From assembly GCA_964346815.1 (NCBI GenBank), contig CAYFWF010000057.1, positions 268,266 to 332,265 on the forward strand: a DNA stretch of 64,000 nt, written 5' to 3'. A program made the position numbers and the translations under genes. How positions within the stretch are numbered: the stretch's first letter is position 1; the number at the start of each line of letters is the position of its first letter. Shown piece by piece: positions 1 to 8,816 of this stretch. This DNA comes from CAYFWF01 sp964346815. Lineage in GTDB: Bacteria > Acidobacteriota > Aminicenantia > Aminicenantales > Aminicenantaceae. The notes beneath the pieces are model-generated. The model was not told the origin of the DNA. It saw nothing but the letters and a program-made list of their open reading frames with translations, and ran no database searches.

Positions 1-1092
1 TTCTCCGATCAAGAGGCCATCCGCCTCTACAGCGACACATGTGAAATCGAGGCCGATGAGATCCATGCTCAAGGGTTTGTGGTTTTGCCCCAAATCCAGA
101 AGCTCGAAGCCAGGGGGGGGAGTTCTTTCAAGTTCATCTCTGATTCTGGCAGCTCTACACACCTTGAAGGAGAAGAATTGAAATTTTCCCTGAATCAAGG
201 AGGCAAACTGAAGGAATTGTCCGTTCGCGGCCAGGCGAGGATTACGGAGGACGATAAAAAGAGAGGATATCCCAGATACATAGAGGGCCAGGCTTTGAGC
301 ATCCAGGGGGATAGAAATGTTCTTGATGTCGAGGGCGAGGCGAATCTGAAGGCCAGGATACGGTCCCGGGATTCGGAGATCTCTGCACGGCACCTCCGAC
401 TTTTTCTCGAGAGCAACGATTTGGAATCCGTAGAAGACTCGGAAGTTGTTCTTTTTCCCAGGAATGATTCCGACCGGCCGATCGGTTTCTTTTCTAAAGA
501 AAATCTTGTTTTCATCACAGCCGATGATGTGAGATATTCCGAGAATCAGAGACGTTTTGTATTTAGTGGAAAAGTGAGACTGTGGCAGGCCATAAAGATG
601 GTGATGACCCAGGTGCTCAGTCTCGATGTAGAAAGAGGAGTCGTCAAAGCCCGGGGAGGAGTCCAGTCCGTTCTTCCTTATCAGCCAGCAGGAAGACAGG
701 AAGAAGAGAAAATGAGTATAGAAGCCGAAGAAATGGAATTTGATCCAGAAAAAGATCACATCCTCTATAGAAACAAAGTTCTGCTTAAAGAAGAAAACGT
801 GAATTTAAGAGCACAGCTCTTGCTTATTGCCTTAGATAAAGAATCCGGAAAAATAGTGACCGTAACCGCTCAGAAAGAAGTGGAGATCGTCCAGGGCAGT
901 TATGAGGGGAGGGGTGATGAGGCTCAATATGATATAAGAAATGAAGTTCTCACCGTTGTCGGAAATCCGGTGCTTATCGATAAGGATAAGGGAAGAATAG
1001 AGGGAAGCAAATTGACTTTTTATATGGCCGATGGTAGAATCGTCGTTGAAAATAAGGATAGTGAAAGATCAGAAACAGTCATAAAATCGTGA
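1..1092 (+). CDS. LptA/OstA-like LPS transport protein, 5' truncated by the window edge
   Basis: The reading frame is open from base 1, so the gene begins outside the window; a GTG at 79 is internal and unlikely to be the start. At least 363 residues are present, about twice a typical LptA, with repeated OstA-type beta-jellyroll strands (patterns such as ISARHLRLFLES, ADDVRYSENQRRFVFSG and GRGDEAQYDIRNEVLTVVGN). Proteins of this fold form the periplasmic bridge that carries LPS from the inner to the outer membrane. It may be an LptC-LptA fusion or a multi-domain OstA protein; the missing N-terminus would decide. lptB follows after 3 bases, which supports the LPS-export role. Confidence 0.8.
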   Translation, partial: FSDQEAIRLYSDTCEIEADEIHAQGFVVLPQIQKLEARGGSSFKFISDSGSSTHLEGEELKFSLNQGGKLKELSVRGQARITEDDKKRGYPRYIEGQALSIQGDRNVLDVEGEANLKARIRSRDSEISARHLRLFLESNDLESVEDSEVVLFPRNDSDRPIGFFSKENLVFITADDVRYSENQRRFVFSGKVRLWQAIKMVMTQVLSLDVERGVVKARGGVQSVLPYQPAGRQEEEKMSIEAEEMEFDPEKDHILYRNKVLLKEENVNLRAQLLLIALDKESGKIVTVTAQKEVEIVQGSYEGRGDEAQYDIRNEVLTVVGNPVLIDKDKGRIEGSKLTFYMADGRIVVENKDSERSETVIKS

Positions 1093-1095
1093 AAG

Positions 1096-1827
1096 ATGAA
1101 AAGTTGTTTGGAAGCGGTTGGATTGCAGAAAAGCTACCACAGAAAGAAAGTGGTCGACAATGTGTCGATCAAGATTGAAAAAGGTGAAGTTGTTGGACTT
1201 TTAGGTCCGAACGGAGCGGGGAAAACCACCTGCTTTTCACTCATTCTCGGTCTCATTCCACAAGAAGGTGGGCGGATTTATTTGGACAGTGATGACATCA
1301 CGGGATTGCCTATGTACATACGAGCGAGAAAAGGATTGTGTCTTCTTCCTCAAGAACCTTCAGCATTTCGAAAACTCAGTGTGGAAGACAATCTCATATC
1401 CATTGCAGAAAATGTCTCCGGGAATCCTTCAGAAGGGGATGACCGGCTGAACAATGTACTCAAGGAACTTGGTCTGGCAAAGTTAAGCAACGTCAAAGCC
1501 TACACCCTATCAGGAGGGGAAAGAAGGAGGCTAGAAATTGCGCGTGCACTCATCACCAGTCCCGAGTACATGCTTTTGGACGAACCTTTCACGGGTATAG
1601 ACCCCATAGCCATCTTAGACCTCCAAGATGTCATACTTTCTCTAAAGGAAAAGGGAATCGGAGTATTGATTACCGATCATAATGTAAGAGAAACTCTGAA
1701 GATTACCGATCGTGCCTATATAATAGATAGAGGTGAAATTTTGGCTCATGGGACTCCCTCCCAGCTCGTTTCTTCTGATGAGGTGAGAAGGACATATTTA
1801 GGAGAGGAGTTCGATCTTGAATCATAG
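1096..1827 (+). CDS. lptB: LPS export ABC transporter ATP-binding protein LptB
   Basis: A 243-residue ABC ATPase of normal LptB length. Walker A is GPNGAGKTT at residues 37-45, the signature is LSGGERRRLEIARAL, and Walker B is MLLDEPFTGIDP, followed by the H-loop TDHNVRET. In the Lpt system LptB powers extraction of LPS from the inner membrane with LptF/LptG, which are not in this window. It lies directly behind the LptA-like gene and ahead of rpoN, the classic lptA-lptB-rpoN-hpf order of diderm bacteria. Confidence 0.93.
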   Translation: MKSCLEAVGLQKSYHRKKVVDNVSIKIEKGEVVGLLGPNGAGKTTCFSLILGLIPQEGGRIYLDSDDITGLPMYIRARKGLCLLPQEPSAFRKLSVEDNLISIAENVSGNPSEGDDRLNNVLKELGLAKLSNVKAYTLSGGERRRLEIARALITSPEYMLLDEPFTGIDPIAILDLQDVILSLKEKGIGVLITDHNVRETLKITDRAYIIDRGEILAHGTPSQLVSSDEVRRTYLGEEFDLES

Positions 1828-1849
1828 AGGAGACTAAGAGGGCGAGCAG

Positions 1850-3331
1850 ATGGCCTTAAAGCAGCAACTCCATCAGAAACAGGTTCAGAAGCTCATTCTT
1901 GCCCCTGCCCTACAGCAGGCCATAAAACTTTTGCCTCTGACAAACCTGGAGCTTATAGAAATCATAGATACAGAACTCTCTCAAAACCCGATGCTCGAAA
2001 TTGAAGAAGAGACAGCCGAGGGGAAAACCGAAGAAGAGGCTGCAAAGACTGACAGAGAGGAGGGAGACAAGAGGCTCGAAGAAGGAAGAGGAGAGAACGA
2101 AGAGGATGTCTTTAATGATTCGCAGGAGAAAGAGGAGTATCAAGAGATAGAGGCGTATTTTCAGCAGTATTTTGATGAAGGCTTCCGTTCCCTGTCTTTA
2201 GAAAAAAAAGAGACTGTGCCGCTGGAAAATATCGTTTCCAAGAGTCCTTCTCTTTGGGATCACCTCGAATGGCAGGCCAACCTGACGTTCTTCGATGAAG
2301 AAGAAAAAGAGATCGCTGCGAATATCATCGGAAACATCAACGAGGATGGCTATCTTGTGGCATCCATCCAGGAAATCGCGACGTCCTTGAATACGTCAGA
2401 AGAGAAAGTCAATCAAATAAGAGAGAAGATTAAAAAATTCGATCCGGTAGGAGTTGGGAGTCTTTCTGTTCAGGAGGCGCTCTTGACTCAGATGGATTAT
2501 TTTGAAATAGAGGATGAAATCACACGACAGATCGTCAGTCAATATCTTTTTTTACTGGAAAAATCTGATTTTTCTCAGATGGCCAAGGAATTGGGAATTC
2601 CGCTGGAAGAAATCAAGCCCCATATCGAGGCCATAAAAGAATTGGATCCCACTCCCGGAAGGAAATACGGCCAGGAAAAGACCACTTATGTGGTCCCTGA
2701 CATCATAGTATCCAAGGAAGGGGACGATTATAAAGTCAATCTCAACGACGAAGGCCTTCCCCGGCTGAGAGTGAACTCTTTTTACAAGAAGATGTTGTCC
2801 AAGGCAGCCAAAGAAAATCCGGATGCCTATCGGTTTTTGAAAGACAAGATGAAAAAGGCTTTCTGGTTCCTTAGAAGCCTGGATCAGAGAGATCAGACAA
2901 TCTACAAGGTTGCGAAATACATAACGGACAAACAAAGGGATTTCATAGATAAGGGAATCGAATACATCAAACCGTTGACTTTGATCGAATTGGCCCAAGA
3001 AATAGGCGTTCATGAGTCGACAGTAGGACGAGTGGTGGCCAACAAATACATAATGACTCCCAGAGGGGTTTATTCTCTCAAATATTTTTTTCACAAGTCT
3101 CTTTCCGGTGAATTTGGAGAGGAGATTTCTTCGCTGAGAGTGAAGGAGAGAATCAAGAAGCTTGTTGAAAGCGAAGACAGAGACAGCCCTCTGAGTGACA
3201 TTGAAATTGGAGATATTTTGGCGAAAGAAAATTTTAGAATTGCCCGTCGGACAGTGGCAAAATACAGGAAGCAACTCAAAATTCCACCATCTCATATAAG
3301 AAAACGAAAATATTGGATGGAGGAGAGCTGA
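1850..3331 (+). CDS. rpoN: RNA polymerase sigma-54 factor RpoN
   Basis: 493 residues with all sigma-54 regions: an N-terminal Gln/Leu-rich activator-interaction segment (LHQKQVQKLILAPALQQAI), an acidic Glu-rich linker at about residues 55-100, a core-binding domain, an HTH around VHESTVGRVVANKY, and the C-terminal RpoN box ARRTVAKYRKQLKIP that reads the -24 element. It directs transcription from -24/-12 promoters and needs AAA+ activators, none of which is encoded in this window. The ATG follows a purine-rich stretch after lptB. The stop shares one base with the ATG of hpf, so the two are probably translationally coupled. Confidence 0.95.
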   Translation: MALKQQLHQKQVQKLILAPALQQAIKLLPLTNLELIEIIDTELSQNPMLEIEEETAEGKTEEEAAKTDREEGDKRLEEGRGENEEDVFNDSQEKEEYQEIEAYFQQYFDEGFRSLSLEKKETVPLENIVSKSPSLWDHLEWQANLTFFDEEEKEIAANIIGNINEDGYLVASIQEIATSLNTSEEKVNQIREKIKKFDPVGVGSLSVQEALLTQMDYFEIEDEITRQIVSQYLFLLEKSDFSQMAKELGIPLEEIKPHIEAIKELDPTPGRKYGQEKTTYVVPDIIVSKEGDDYKVNLNDEGLPRLRVNSFYKKMLSKAAKENPDAYRFLKDKMKKAFWFLRSLDQRDQTIYKVAKYITDKQRDFIDKGIEYIKPLTLIELAQEIGVHESTVGRVVANKYIMTPRGVYSLKYFFHKSLSGEFGEEISSLRVKERIKKLVESEDRDSPLSDIEIGDILAKENFRIARRTVAKYRKQLKIPPSHIRKRKYWMEES

Positions 3332-3855
3332 TGAAAATAAACTATACAGCTCGTCACACACAGTTGAATCCGGATATAAGAAGATACTGTGAAAAGAGGA
3401 TCAAAGCACTGGAAAAGATTGTCGGACATCCCATTGAGGCGGACGTGCTTTTATCTGTGGAAAAGTACAGACAAAAGGTGGAAATCAATCTCAAGACCAA
3501 GATGGCGACCTTGAATTCGGTTGAAGAGACCCACGATATGTTCAGCTCTCTGGTTGGCGCAATCGATCATCTCGAAAAAAGGGTAAAGAGAGAACGGGAG
3601 AAGCTCAGAGAAAGGAAGCGAAGAAGGGTCAAGGGATCCAAAATGTTTTCTTCTGAGAGAGAAGCCGAGGCAAGACCAAAAAAAGTGGTCAGGAGTCAAG
3701 GTTACAGCATGAAGCCGATGTCTCTCGAGGAGGCCATTGTTCAGTTGGAAACTAGGAAGGAAGAGGTCTTTCTGTTCCGGACCTTAGAGGAGGAACATTG
3801 GGCTGTCCTCTACAGGCGTAAAGACGGCAATTACGGTTTGGTGGAACCCCTTTAA
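3331..3855 (+). CDS. hpf: Ribosome hibernation promoting factor, long form
   Basis: The start is placed at ATG 3331, which overlaps the rpoN stop (TGATG) and has a GGAGGAG ribosome site just upstream. A TTG 18 bases earlier is open but less likely. The 174-residue protein has the N-terminal S30AE/YfiA domain and a C-terminal dimerisation domain (MKPMSLEEAIVQLE to GNYGLVEPL) joined by a basic linker, which makes it long HPF. Long HPFs dimerise ribosomes into inactive 100S particles in slow growth. Its place beside rpoN and the PTS genes is the usual one. Confidence 0.92.
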   Translation: MKINYTARHTQLNPDIRRYCEKRIKALEKIVGHPIEADVLLSVEKYRQKVEINLKTKMATLNSVEETHDMFSSLVGAIDHLEKRVKREREKLRERKRRRVKGSKMFSSEREAEARPKKVVRSQGYSMKPMSLEEAIVQLETRKEEVFLFRTLEEEHWAVLYRRKDGNYGLVEPL

Positions 3856-3875
3856 TAAATGATAGAGAGATAGAA

Positions 3876-4346
3876 TTGAAAATAAGCAATCTCTTGATGC
3901 AGGATATGGTCCTTTTAGAACTTCAGTCAGAAAGCAGGGAAGAGGTGTTGAAGGAGATGGTGGGTTTCCTGAAAAAGAAAAACAAGATCACAAAAGAAAA
4001 GGACCTGTTCGAGAAACTGATACAACGGGAAAAACTGGGAAGTACAGCCATCGGTGATGGGGTGGCCATCCCTCACTGTAAAATCAAAGCTGTGAAAGAT
4101 CCCATCCTTTTTCTCGCTGTGTCTAAAAAAGGTGTCAACTTTTATTCCGCCGATAACAAACCGTCCTTTGTGTTTTTCTTGGTCGTTTCTTCCCCCGATA
4201 ATCCGAGTTTAAACCTCCAAATCCTAGCTGCCATAGCCCATCTGGTGCGAAAGGCCAATTCTCTTCTGAAGAAAATGTTGGATTCCAAAAACGTCGCCGA
4301 AATTTTGGAGATCATCCAGGAAGAAGAAGAGAAAATAAATGAATGA
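3876..4346 (+). CDS. ptsN: PTS EIIA, fructose/nitrogen-regulatory type (PtsN-like)
   Basis: 156 residues starting at TTG 3876. The phosphorylatable histidine is H67 in GDGVAIPHCKI, the PtsN/fructose EIIA signature. In nitrogen-type PTS branches the phosphate reaches this protein from enzyme I via HPr and it then regulates K+ uptake, sigma-54 functions or envelope stress rather than sugar import. No EIIB or EIIC partner lies in the window, so a regulatory role is inferred. The trkH/trkA potassium genes 11 kb away are possible targets by analogy with known PtsN-Trk interaction. It overlaps hprK by 8 bases. Confidence 0.87.
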   Translation: MKISNLLMQDMVLLELQSESREEVLKEMVGFLKKKNKITKEKDLFEKLIQREKLGSTAIGDGVAIPHCKIKAVKDPILFLAVSKKGVNFYSADNKPSFVFFLVVSSPDNPSLNLQILAAIAHLVRKANSLLKKMLDSKNVAEILEIIQEEEEKINE

Positions 4347-5250
4347 AAGAAGAGAGAATTCTCTTCGAGTCGAAGACTTCTTCCGGAAGGCCAAGGTTAT
4401 CATGGAGCTCCGTCCTGCCGCTGGAAAAATAGGATTTTCAAGGAGAATCGACTCTTCATCACCCCAGGGCCGTTCGCAGCCGATCCAAGTTTGGGGAAAA
4501 CAGGAAATCAAGCGGATAGGGCAGCTTTCTCCCGAGAATATGAAAAACTGCATAAAGAAAAGGCTGCGAAAGGTGTGGTGTGTCATTCTCTCTGAAGGAT
4601 CAACTGCGCCGGAGATGCTCAGAGAACGTGCCAGAGAACAAAAGGTGGCCTTATTTGTAACGGATCTTTCAAAAAAACTGTGCAGAGAAAAGTTGAAAGA
4701 ACTCTTGCCGACATTTATGCCGGCACAGAAGACCTTGTCCGGCGGCCTGCTCCAAATATTCGGAATAGGCCTGCTCATATTAGGGGATAGCGGGGTAGGC
4801 AAAAGCGAGAGCGCTTTGGAGCTCGTTTCGAGAGGCCATCGGTTCGTATGCGATGATGTAGTGGGAGTCCGCATAAATGAAAGGGGGGAGATCGTGGGAT
4901 CGGCCGTCCCCCTCTCCCGTAATTTTATGGAAATAAGAGGACTGGGAATCATAAATATAAAAAAAATATATGGTGCAGATTCCATTTGTTCTCAGGCGAA
5001 GATCGATCTTGTCGTTGAACTCAAACGGTGGGAAGAAGGGAAAGAGTACGATAGATTGGGACTCAAATTCCCGGAAAGCCACGATATTCTGGGAAGGACT
5101 GTTCCCAAAATTTCCATACCGGTAGCACCGGGGAGAAACATAGCCACCCTTATCGAGGTGGCCTGTAAAGTCTTCCTTTTGAAAAAAAAGGGGTACCTTG
5201 CTGCTGAGGATATCTCAAAAAAACTGGAGCATGTGCTTACCCTTCGATAA
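4339..5250 (+). CDS. hprK: HPr kinase/phosphorylase
   Basis: 303 residues, close to the usual 310. Walker A is GDSGVGKS (149-156), the CDD acidic pair is at 171-173, and the HprK signature MEIRGLGIINIKKIYG spans about 197-211. The enzyme phosphorylates and dephosphorylates HPr on Ser46, and the HPr encoded here has that serine. Oddity: the conserved His-Gly 15 residues before Walker A (IHGVLVDIYG in Bacillus) reads LSGGLLQIFG, so the pH-sensing/catalytic-base histidine is serine. The gene overlaps the upstream EIIA gene, and rapZ starts 3 bases after its stop. Confidence 0.92.
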   Translation: MNERRENSLRVEDFFRKAKVIMELRPAAGKIGFSRRIDSSSPQGRSQPIQVWGKQEIKRIGQLSPENMKNCIKKRLRKVWCVILSEGSTAPEMLRERAREQKVALFVTDLSKKLCREKLKELLPTFMPAQKTLSGGLLQIFGIGLLILGDSGVGKSESALELVSRGHRFVCDDVVGVRINERGEIVGSAVPLSRNFMEIRGLGIINIKKIYGADSICSQAKIDLVVELKRWEEGKEYDRLGLKFPESHDILGRTVPKISIPVAPGRNIATLIEVACKVFLLKKKGYLAAEDISKKLEHVLTLR

Positions 5251-5253
5251 AAG

Positions 5254-6126
5254 ATGAAGTCAAACCGAAAGCGAGACATCCGATTTTTGATCATCACCGG
5301 CTTGTCTGGTTCAGGAAAAACCGTAGTCAGCAGGTTTCTGGAGGATTTTGGCTATTATTGTATCGATAACCTCCCTTCAAAACTCATCCCTATATTTGTG
5401 GACCTTTGGAAACGAAAAGAAGTCGAAATCGAGAAAGTTGCACTGGTGGTGGACATAAGAGAGGCTGGATTCTCAACGGAGTTTCCTGAGGTTTTGGAGT
5501 CCATAGAGAAAGAAGTCCAACCCTATTTAATATTTCTGGAAGCCTCCGATGAAGTTCTGTATAAGAGATTCAGTGAAAGCCGGAGGCCGCATCCCTTAGC
5601 TGGAACAAAATCCTTGCGGGAAGGTATCGCCTTGGAAAGGAAGAGGCTGGCTGAGATCAAGAAACTCGCAGACGAAGTTTTCGACACGTCATCGACCAAT
5701 ATTGTCGAGCTGAGGAACATATTAACCACCAAGCTGCTTAGAAGAAAAGGATTGGAGCTTAGAGTTGCTGTGGTGAGTTTTGGCTATAAATATGGAATTC
5801 CACTCGATTCCGATCTCGTTTTTGATACCCGGTTTTTGCCCAATCCTCATTATATCGATAGTTTGAGAGACAAGACCGGGAGAAGCAAGAAGGTAAAAGA
5901 GTATGTCCTTCAGGCTAAAGAAACACAGGCTTTCTTGTTAAGACTCATCAGATTTATCGATTACCTCATTCCGAGATTCGAGGAAGAGGGGAAAAGCTAT
6001 TTGACCATAGCCATAGGCTGTACCGGAGGAAAACACAGGTCCGTCGTTCTTGCAGAACAATTGAGAGATCACATCAGGAACCGTGAATACAGTGTCAAGG
6101 TTAATCACAGAGACATTCACAAGTAA
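5254..6126 (+). CDS. rapZ: RNase adapter / nucleotide-binding protein RapZ (YvcJ family)
   Basis: 290 residues with N-terminal Walker A GLSGSGKT at 16-23, the family motif GYYCIDNLP, and the C-terminal domain motif GCTGGKHRSV. In E. coli RapZ guides RNase E to the sRNA GlmZ and so tunes GlcN6P synthesis; in Gram-positives YvcJ is linked to PTS and hprK loci. No GlmY/GlmZ-type RNA can be recognised here, so its target is open. It lies in the hprK operon. Confidence 0.93.
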   Translation: MKSNRKRDIRFLIITGLSGSGKTVVSRFLEDFGYYCIDNLPSKLIPIFVDLWKRKEVEIEKVALVVDIREAGFSTEFPEVLESIEKEVQPYLIFLEASDEVLYKRFSESRRPHPLAGTKSLREGIALERKRLAEIKKLADEVFDTSSTNIVELRNILTTKLLRRKGLELRVAVVSFGYKYGIPLDSDLVFDTRFLPNPHYIDSLRDKTGRSKKVKEYVLQAKETQAFLLRLIRFIDYLIPRFEEEGKSYLTIAIGCTGGKHRSVVLAEQLRDHIRNREYSVKVNHRDIHK

Positions 6127-6175
6127 ATCTCCTTCCCTGCGCCCGACTTCAGACTCAAGAAAAAGTTTAAGAATA

Positions 6176-6205
6176 TTACCAAATCGTGATAGAATTTTGT
6201 AAAAT
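6176..6205 (+). promoter_or_regulatory. Possible sigma70-type promoter before the EIIA-Man/HPr/EI operon
   Basis: TTACCA (6176-6181) and TAAAAT (6200-6205) are 18 bases apart inside the 218-base gap between rapZ and the EIIA gene. The match is moderate (4/6 and 5/6). It would give a leader of about 130 bases. The gap otherwise holds no gene. A second promoter for the phosphotransfer genes is plausible because the gap breaks an otherwise tight operon. Confidence 0.3.
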
Positions 6206-6344
6206 ATAAAGCGTCTTGTTTGAAACGAAGTCCGGTATAAGAGAGCCTTTGAAAGAGGACACACAGAGGTACCGTAAAATCAAGGATATGTGCGGACAAT
6301 CCTGTACGAACAGGCAAAGAACAGAAAACGGAGCATAACGAAGC

Positions 6345-6749
6345 ATGATCGGCGGAATCATCGTTTCACACGGTAAATTAGCTGAAGAACTCCTCAATGC
6401 TCTTACCATAATTTTGGGTGAAGTTGTGAATATCGAGGCGATATCCATTGGATGGTACGACGACGTCGAGGACTCGAAGCGCAAGATCAATCAATCATTG
6501 AAAAGGGTCGACCAGAAAAACGGCGTGCTTGTTTTTACAGATATGTTTGGAGGTACTCCCTCCAATCTAAGTTTTAGCTTCTTGAAAGGCGATACAATAG
6601 AAATTATAACCGGAGTCAACCTCCCTATGCTCATAAAGTTCGTCTCGCTCCAGAGAAGCAACAATCTTAAGGATGTAGCGAAGAGAGTGGTCGAACAGGG
6701 GAAAAAGAATATTCATCTTGCCAGTGCCCTATTGAATTCCAAACATTGA
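6345..6749 (+). CDS. PTS EIIA, mannose family
   Basis: 134 residues, one EIIA-Man domain. The active histidine is H9 in GGIIVSHGKLAEELL, and the family motif TDMFGGTPSNLS follows. Usually EIIA-Man passes phosphate to EIIB-Man for sugar import, but no EIIB, EIIC or EIID is present. With hprK and ptsN this resembles the soluble regulatory PTS seen in many Proteobacteria and Acidobacteria. The HPr gene follows 22 bases downstream. Confidence 0.9.
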   Translation: MIGGIIVSHGKLAEELLNALTIILGEVVNIEAISIGWYDDVEDSKRKINQSLKRVDQKNGVLVFTDMFGGTPSNLSFSFLKGDTIEIITGVNLPMLIKFVSLQRSNNLKDVAKRVVEQGKKNIHLASALLNSKH

Positions 6750-6771
6750 CTTAAAGGATCTTCCCGAGACC

Positions 6772-7041
6772 ATGGTAGAGAAAGACGCTACGATCATAAA
6801 TAAACTGGGACTGCATGCGAGGGCTGCAGCCAGGTTCGTAAAGATCGCGAACCGATATGAATCCTCGGTTGAGATAGAAAAAGATGGTGTGGTGATCGAT
6901 GGTAAGAGCATTTTAGGTATTTTGACTTTGGCTGCGGTACAGGGGACCAAGATCAAATTGAGAGTTTCGGGCAAGGATGAAAAGGCGTCACTCAATGCTC
7001 TGGTCAAGTTGATTGAGAACAAATTCGAAGAGGAAGAATAG
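6772..7041 (+). CDS. ptsH: Phosphocarrier protein HPr
   Basis: 89 residues. The phospho-acceptor histidine is H15 in NKLGLHARAAARF, and the regulatory serine is S46 in DGKSILGILTLAA, exactly at the position HprK modifies. HPr therefore appears able to receive phosphate from enzyme I on His15 and from HprK on Ser46. The acidic C-terminal tail (NKFEEEE) is a little longer than usual. It lies between the EIIA-Man and enzyme I genes. Confidence 0.95.
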   Translation: MVEKDATIINKLGLHARAAARFVKIANRYESSVEIEKDGVVIDGKSILGILTLAAVQGTKIKLRVSGKDEKASLNALVKLIENKFEEEE

Positions 7042-7047
7042 CATAAG

Positions 7048-8802
7048 ATGGATTATGTAAGGTTAAGAGGAGTGGGCGTTTCACCAGGAATAGCTGTGGG
7101 AGAAGTGCAGCTGACAGAAAAAGTGGTTTTTACCACCAGAAAAGAAACCATAAATTCGGATCAGGTGAATGAAGAGTTGAAACGGTTGAAACGTGCGATA
7201 AAGCTCACGAGAGCACAGCTCGTGGAGATCAAAAAAGATATAAAGAATAAAATCGGGGAGGAGCATTCCTTTATTTTTGAAGCGCATCTGCTCATTTTGG
7301 AGGATAAATCTCTTCTTTCGAGCCTCGAGAAATCCATCAGGAAGGAAAGAACCCGGGCAGAGTGGTCCATCTCTCGCGTCCATGAAAAATACCAAAAGAT
7401 TTTCGAGTCTTTCGATGACGAATATCTCATGCAGCGAAAGTATGACGTATCTGATGTGCTTTCCAGGATCTACAGGAATTTGGAACCTGCAGATAAGCGG
7501 AAGAAGGAAGACGGAAAGAATAAAATCATTGTGGCGCATGAACTTCTTCCATCTGAAGCGGCCCTAAGGCTCAGCAAAGGAAATGTTCTTGCAGTTGCTC
7601 TTGATATGGGCGGACAGACATCTCATACAGCGATCTTAGCAAGGTCTTTGAACATTCCGGCGGTGGTAGGTTTACGGAACATATCGCAGAGAGTAAAAAA
7701 CGGGGATGTTCTAGTCGTGGATGGGACAGATGGCGAAGTCCTGATCAATCCGCCTCATGCCATTAAAAAAGAGTTTGCCAGCAAAAAACAAAAATACGAT
7801 GATTACAGAAAGGAACTCAGGAAGATTGCCAAGCTGAGTTCAAAAACCCTGGACAGACACACCTTTTCTCCTCTTGCGAACATCGAGCTTCCCGGAGAGG
7901 TAGAAATGGCGTTCTCCATGGGAGCCGAGGGGATAGGACTCTTCAGGTCGGAATTCATCTTCCTTCAGAGCACTTCTCTTCCTTCGGAAGAGGACCATTT
8001 CGAGATTTATTCTCAGATTGCTGAGAATGCCTATCCCTCTCCCGTTTATATCCGGACTGTTGATGTGGGAGGAGAGAAAAATTTGCCTCAGTTCAAGATA
8101 GAAAAAGAGCCCAACCCTGCACTCGGGCTGAGAGCGATTCGTTTCTCTCTACGAGACCGAGAGCTCTTCAAGATTCAGTTGAGGGCAGTGTTGAGGGCAA
8201 GTGTTCAAAAGAATGTCAAGGTCCTGATCCCCATGATCACCGAACTCGAAGAGATTGAAGAAGTGAAAATGCTCTTTTTTTCGGTCAAAGAGGAGCTCAA
8301 AGAAAAGAAAATTCCTTTCGATGAGGACATTGAGCTGGGAGTAATGATAGAGGTTCCTGCCGCCGCAGCTCTGACTGATATATTGGTCAAGGAAGTGGAT
8401 TATATCAGTATCGGGACCAATGATCTCATCCAATACTATTTAGCCGTAGACCGGTCGAATGAGCTGGTCTCCTACCTTTTCAAGCCACTCCATCCGTCTG
8501 TATTGAGGGTTATCAAATTTATCATCGAAACAGCCCAGAGAGAGAAGAAGGAAGTTACCGTCTGCGGAGAGATGGCTGCCGATCCTCTTTCGGCTATTGT
8601 GCTTCTTGGACTCGGATTGCGAAAGTTCAGCATGAACCCTATTTTTATTCCACGGATAAAAAATGTCCTGCGTTCGATAGAGTACAAGACGGCTGAAGAT
8701 GTTGTCCAAGAGGCATTGACGTTGAAGACATCTCAGCAAATTGAAGAATGCATCATTGAAAGAATTCTTTTCAGGCACCCCAAAGCCTTTCTAATGGGTT
8801 GA
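7048..8802 (+). CDS. ptsI: PTS enzyme I (phosphoenolpyruvate-protein phosphotransferase)
   Basis: 584 residues, normal for enzyme I. It has an N-terminal HPr-binding domain, the swivelling phosphohistidine H193 in MGGQTSHTAILARS, and a PEP-binding TIM barrel with GAEGIGLFRSEF, the SIGTNDLIQY motif and the catalytic cysteine in VTVCGEMAADP. It takes phosphate from PEP and gives it to HPr. It has no N-terminal GAF domain, so it is PtsI rather than PtsP. It is the last gene of the cluster and converges on the response regulator gene. Confidence 0.95.
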   Translation: MDYVRLRGVGVSPGIAVGEVQLTEKVVFTTRKETINSDQVNEELKRLKRAIKLTRAQLVEIKKDIKNKIGEEHSFIFEAHLLILEDKSLLSSLEKSIRKERTRAEWSISRVHEKYQKIFESFDDEYLMQRKYDVSDVLSRIYRNLEPADKRKKEDGKNKIIVAHELLPSEAALRLSKGNVLAVALDMGGQTSHTAILARSLNIPAVVGLRNISQRVKNGDVLVVDGTDGEVLINPPHAIKKEFASKKQKYDDYRKELRKIAKLSSKTLDRHTFSPLANIELPGEVEMAFSMGAEGIGLFRSEFIFLQSTSLPSEEDHFEIYSQIAENAYPSPVYIRTVDVGGEKNLPQFKIEKEPNPALGLRAIRFSLRDRELFKIQLRAVLRASVQKNVKVLIPMITELEEIEEVKMLFFSVKEELKEKKIPFDEDIELGVMIEVPAAAALTDILVKEVDYISIGTNDLIQYYLAVDRSNELVSYLFKPLHPSVLRVIKFIIETAQREKKEVTVCGEMAADPLSAIVLLGLGLRKFSMNPIFIPRIKNVLRSIEYKTAEDVVQEALTLKTSQQIEECIIERILFRHPKAFLMG

Positions 8803-8816
8803 CCCCCCCTCAAGGC

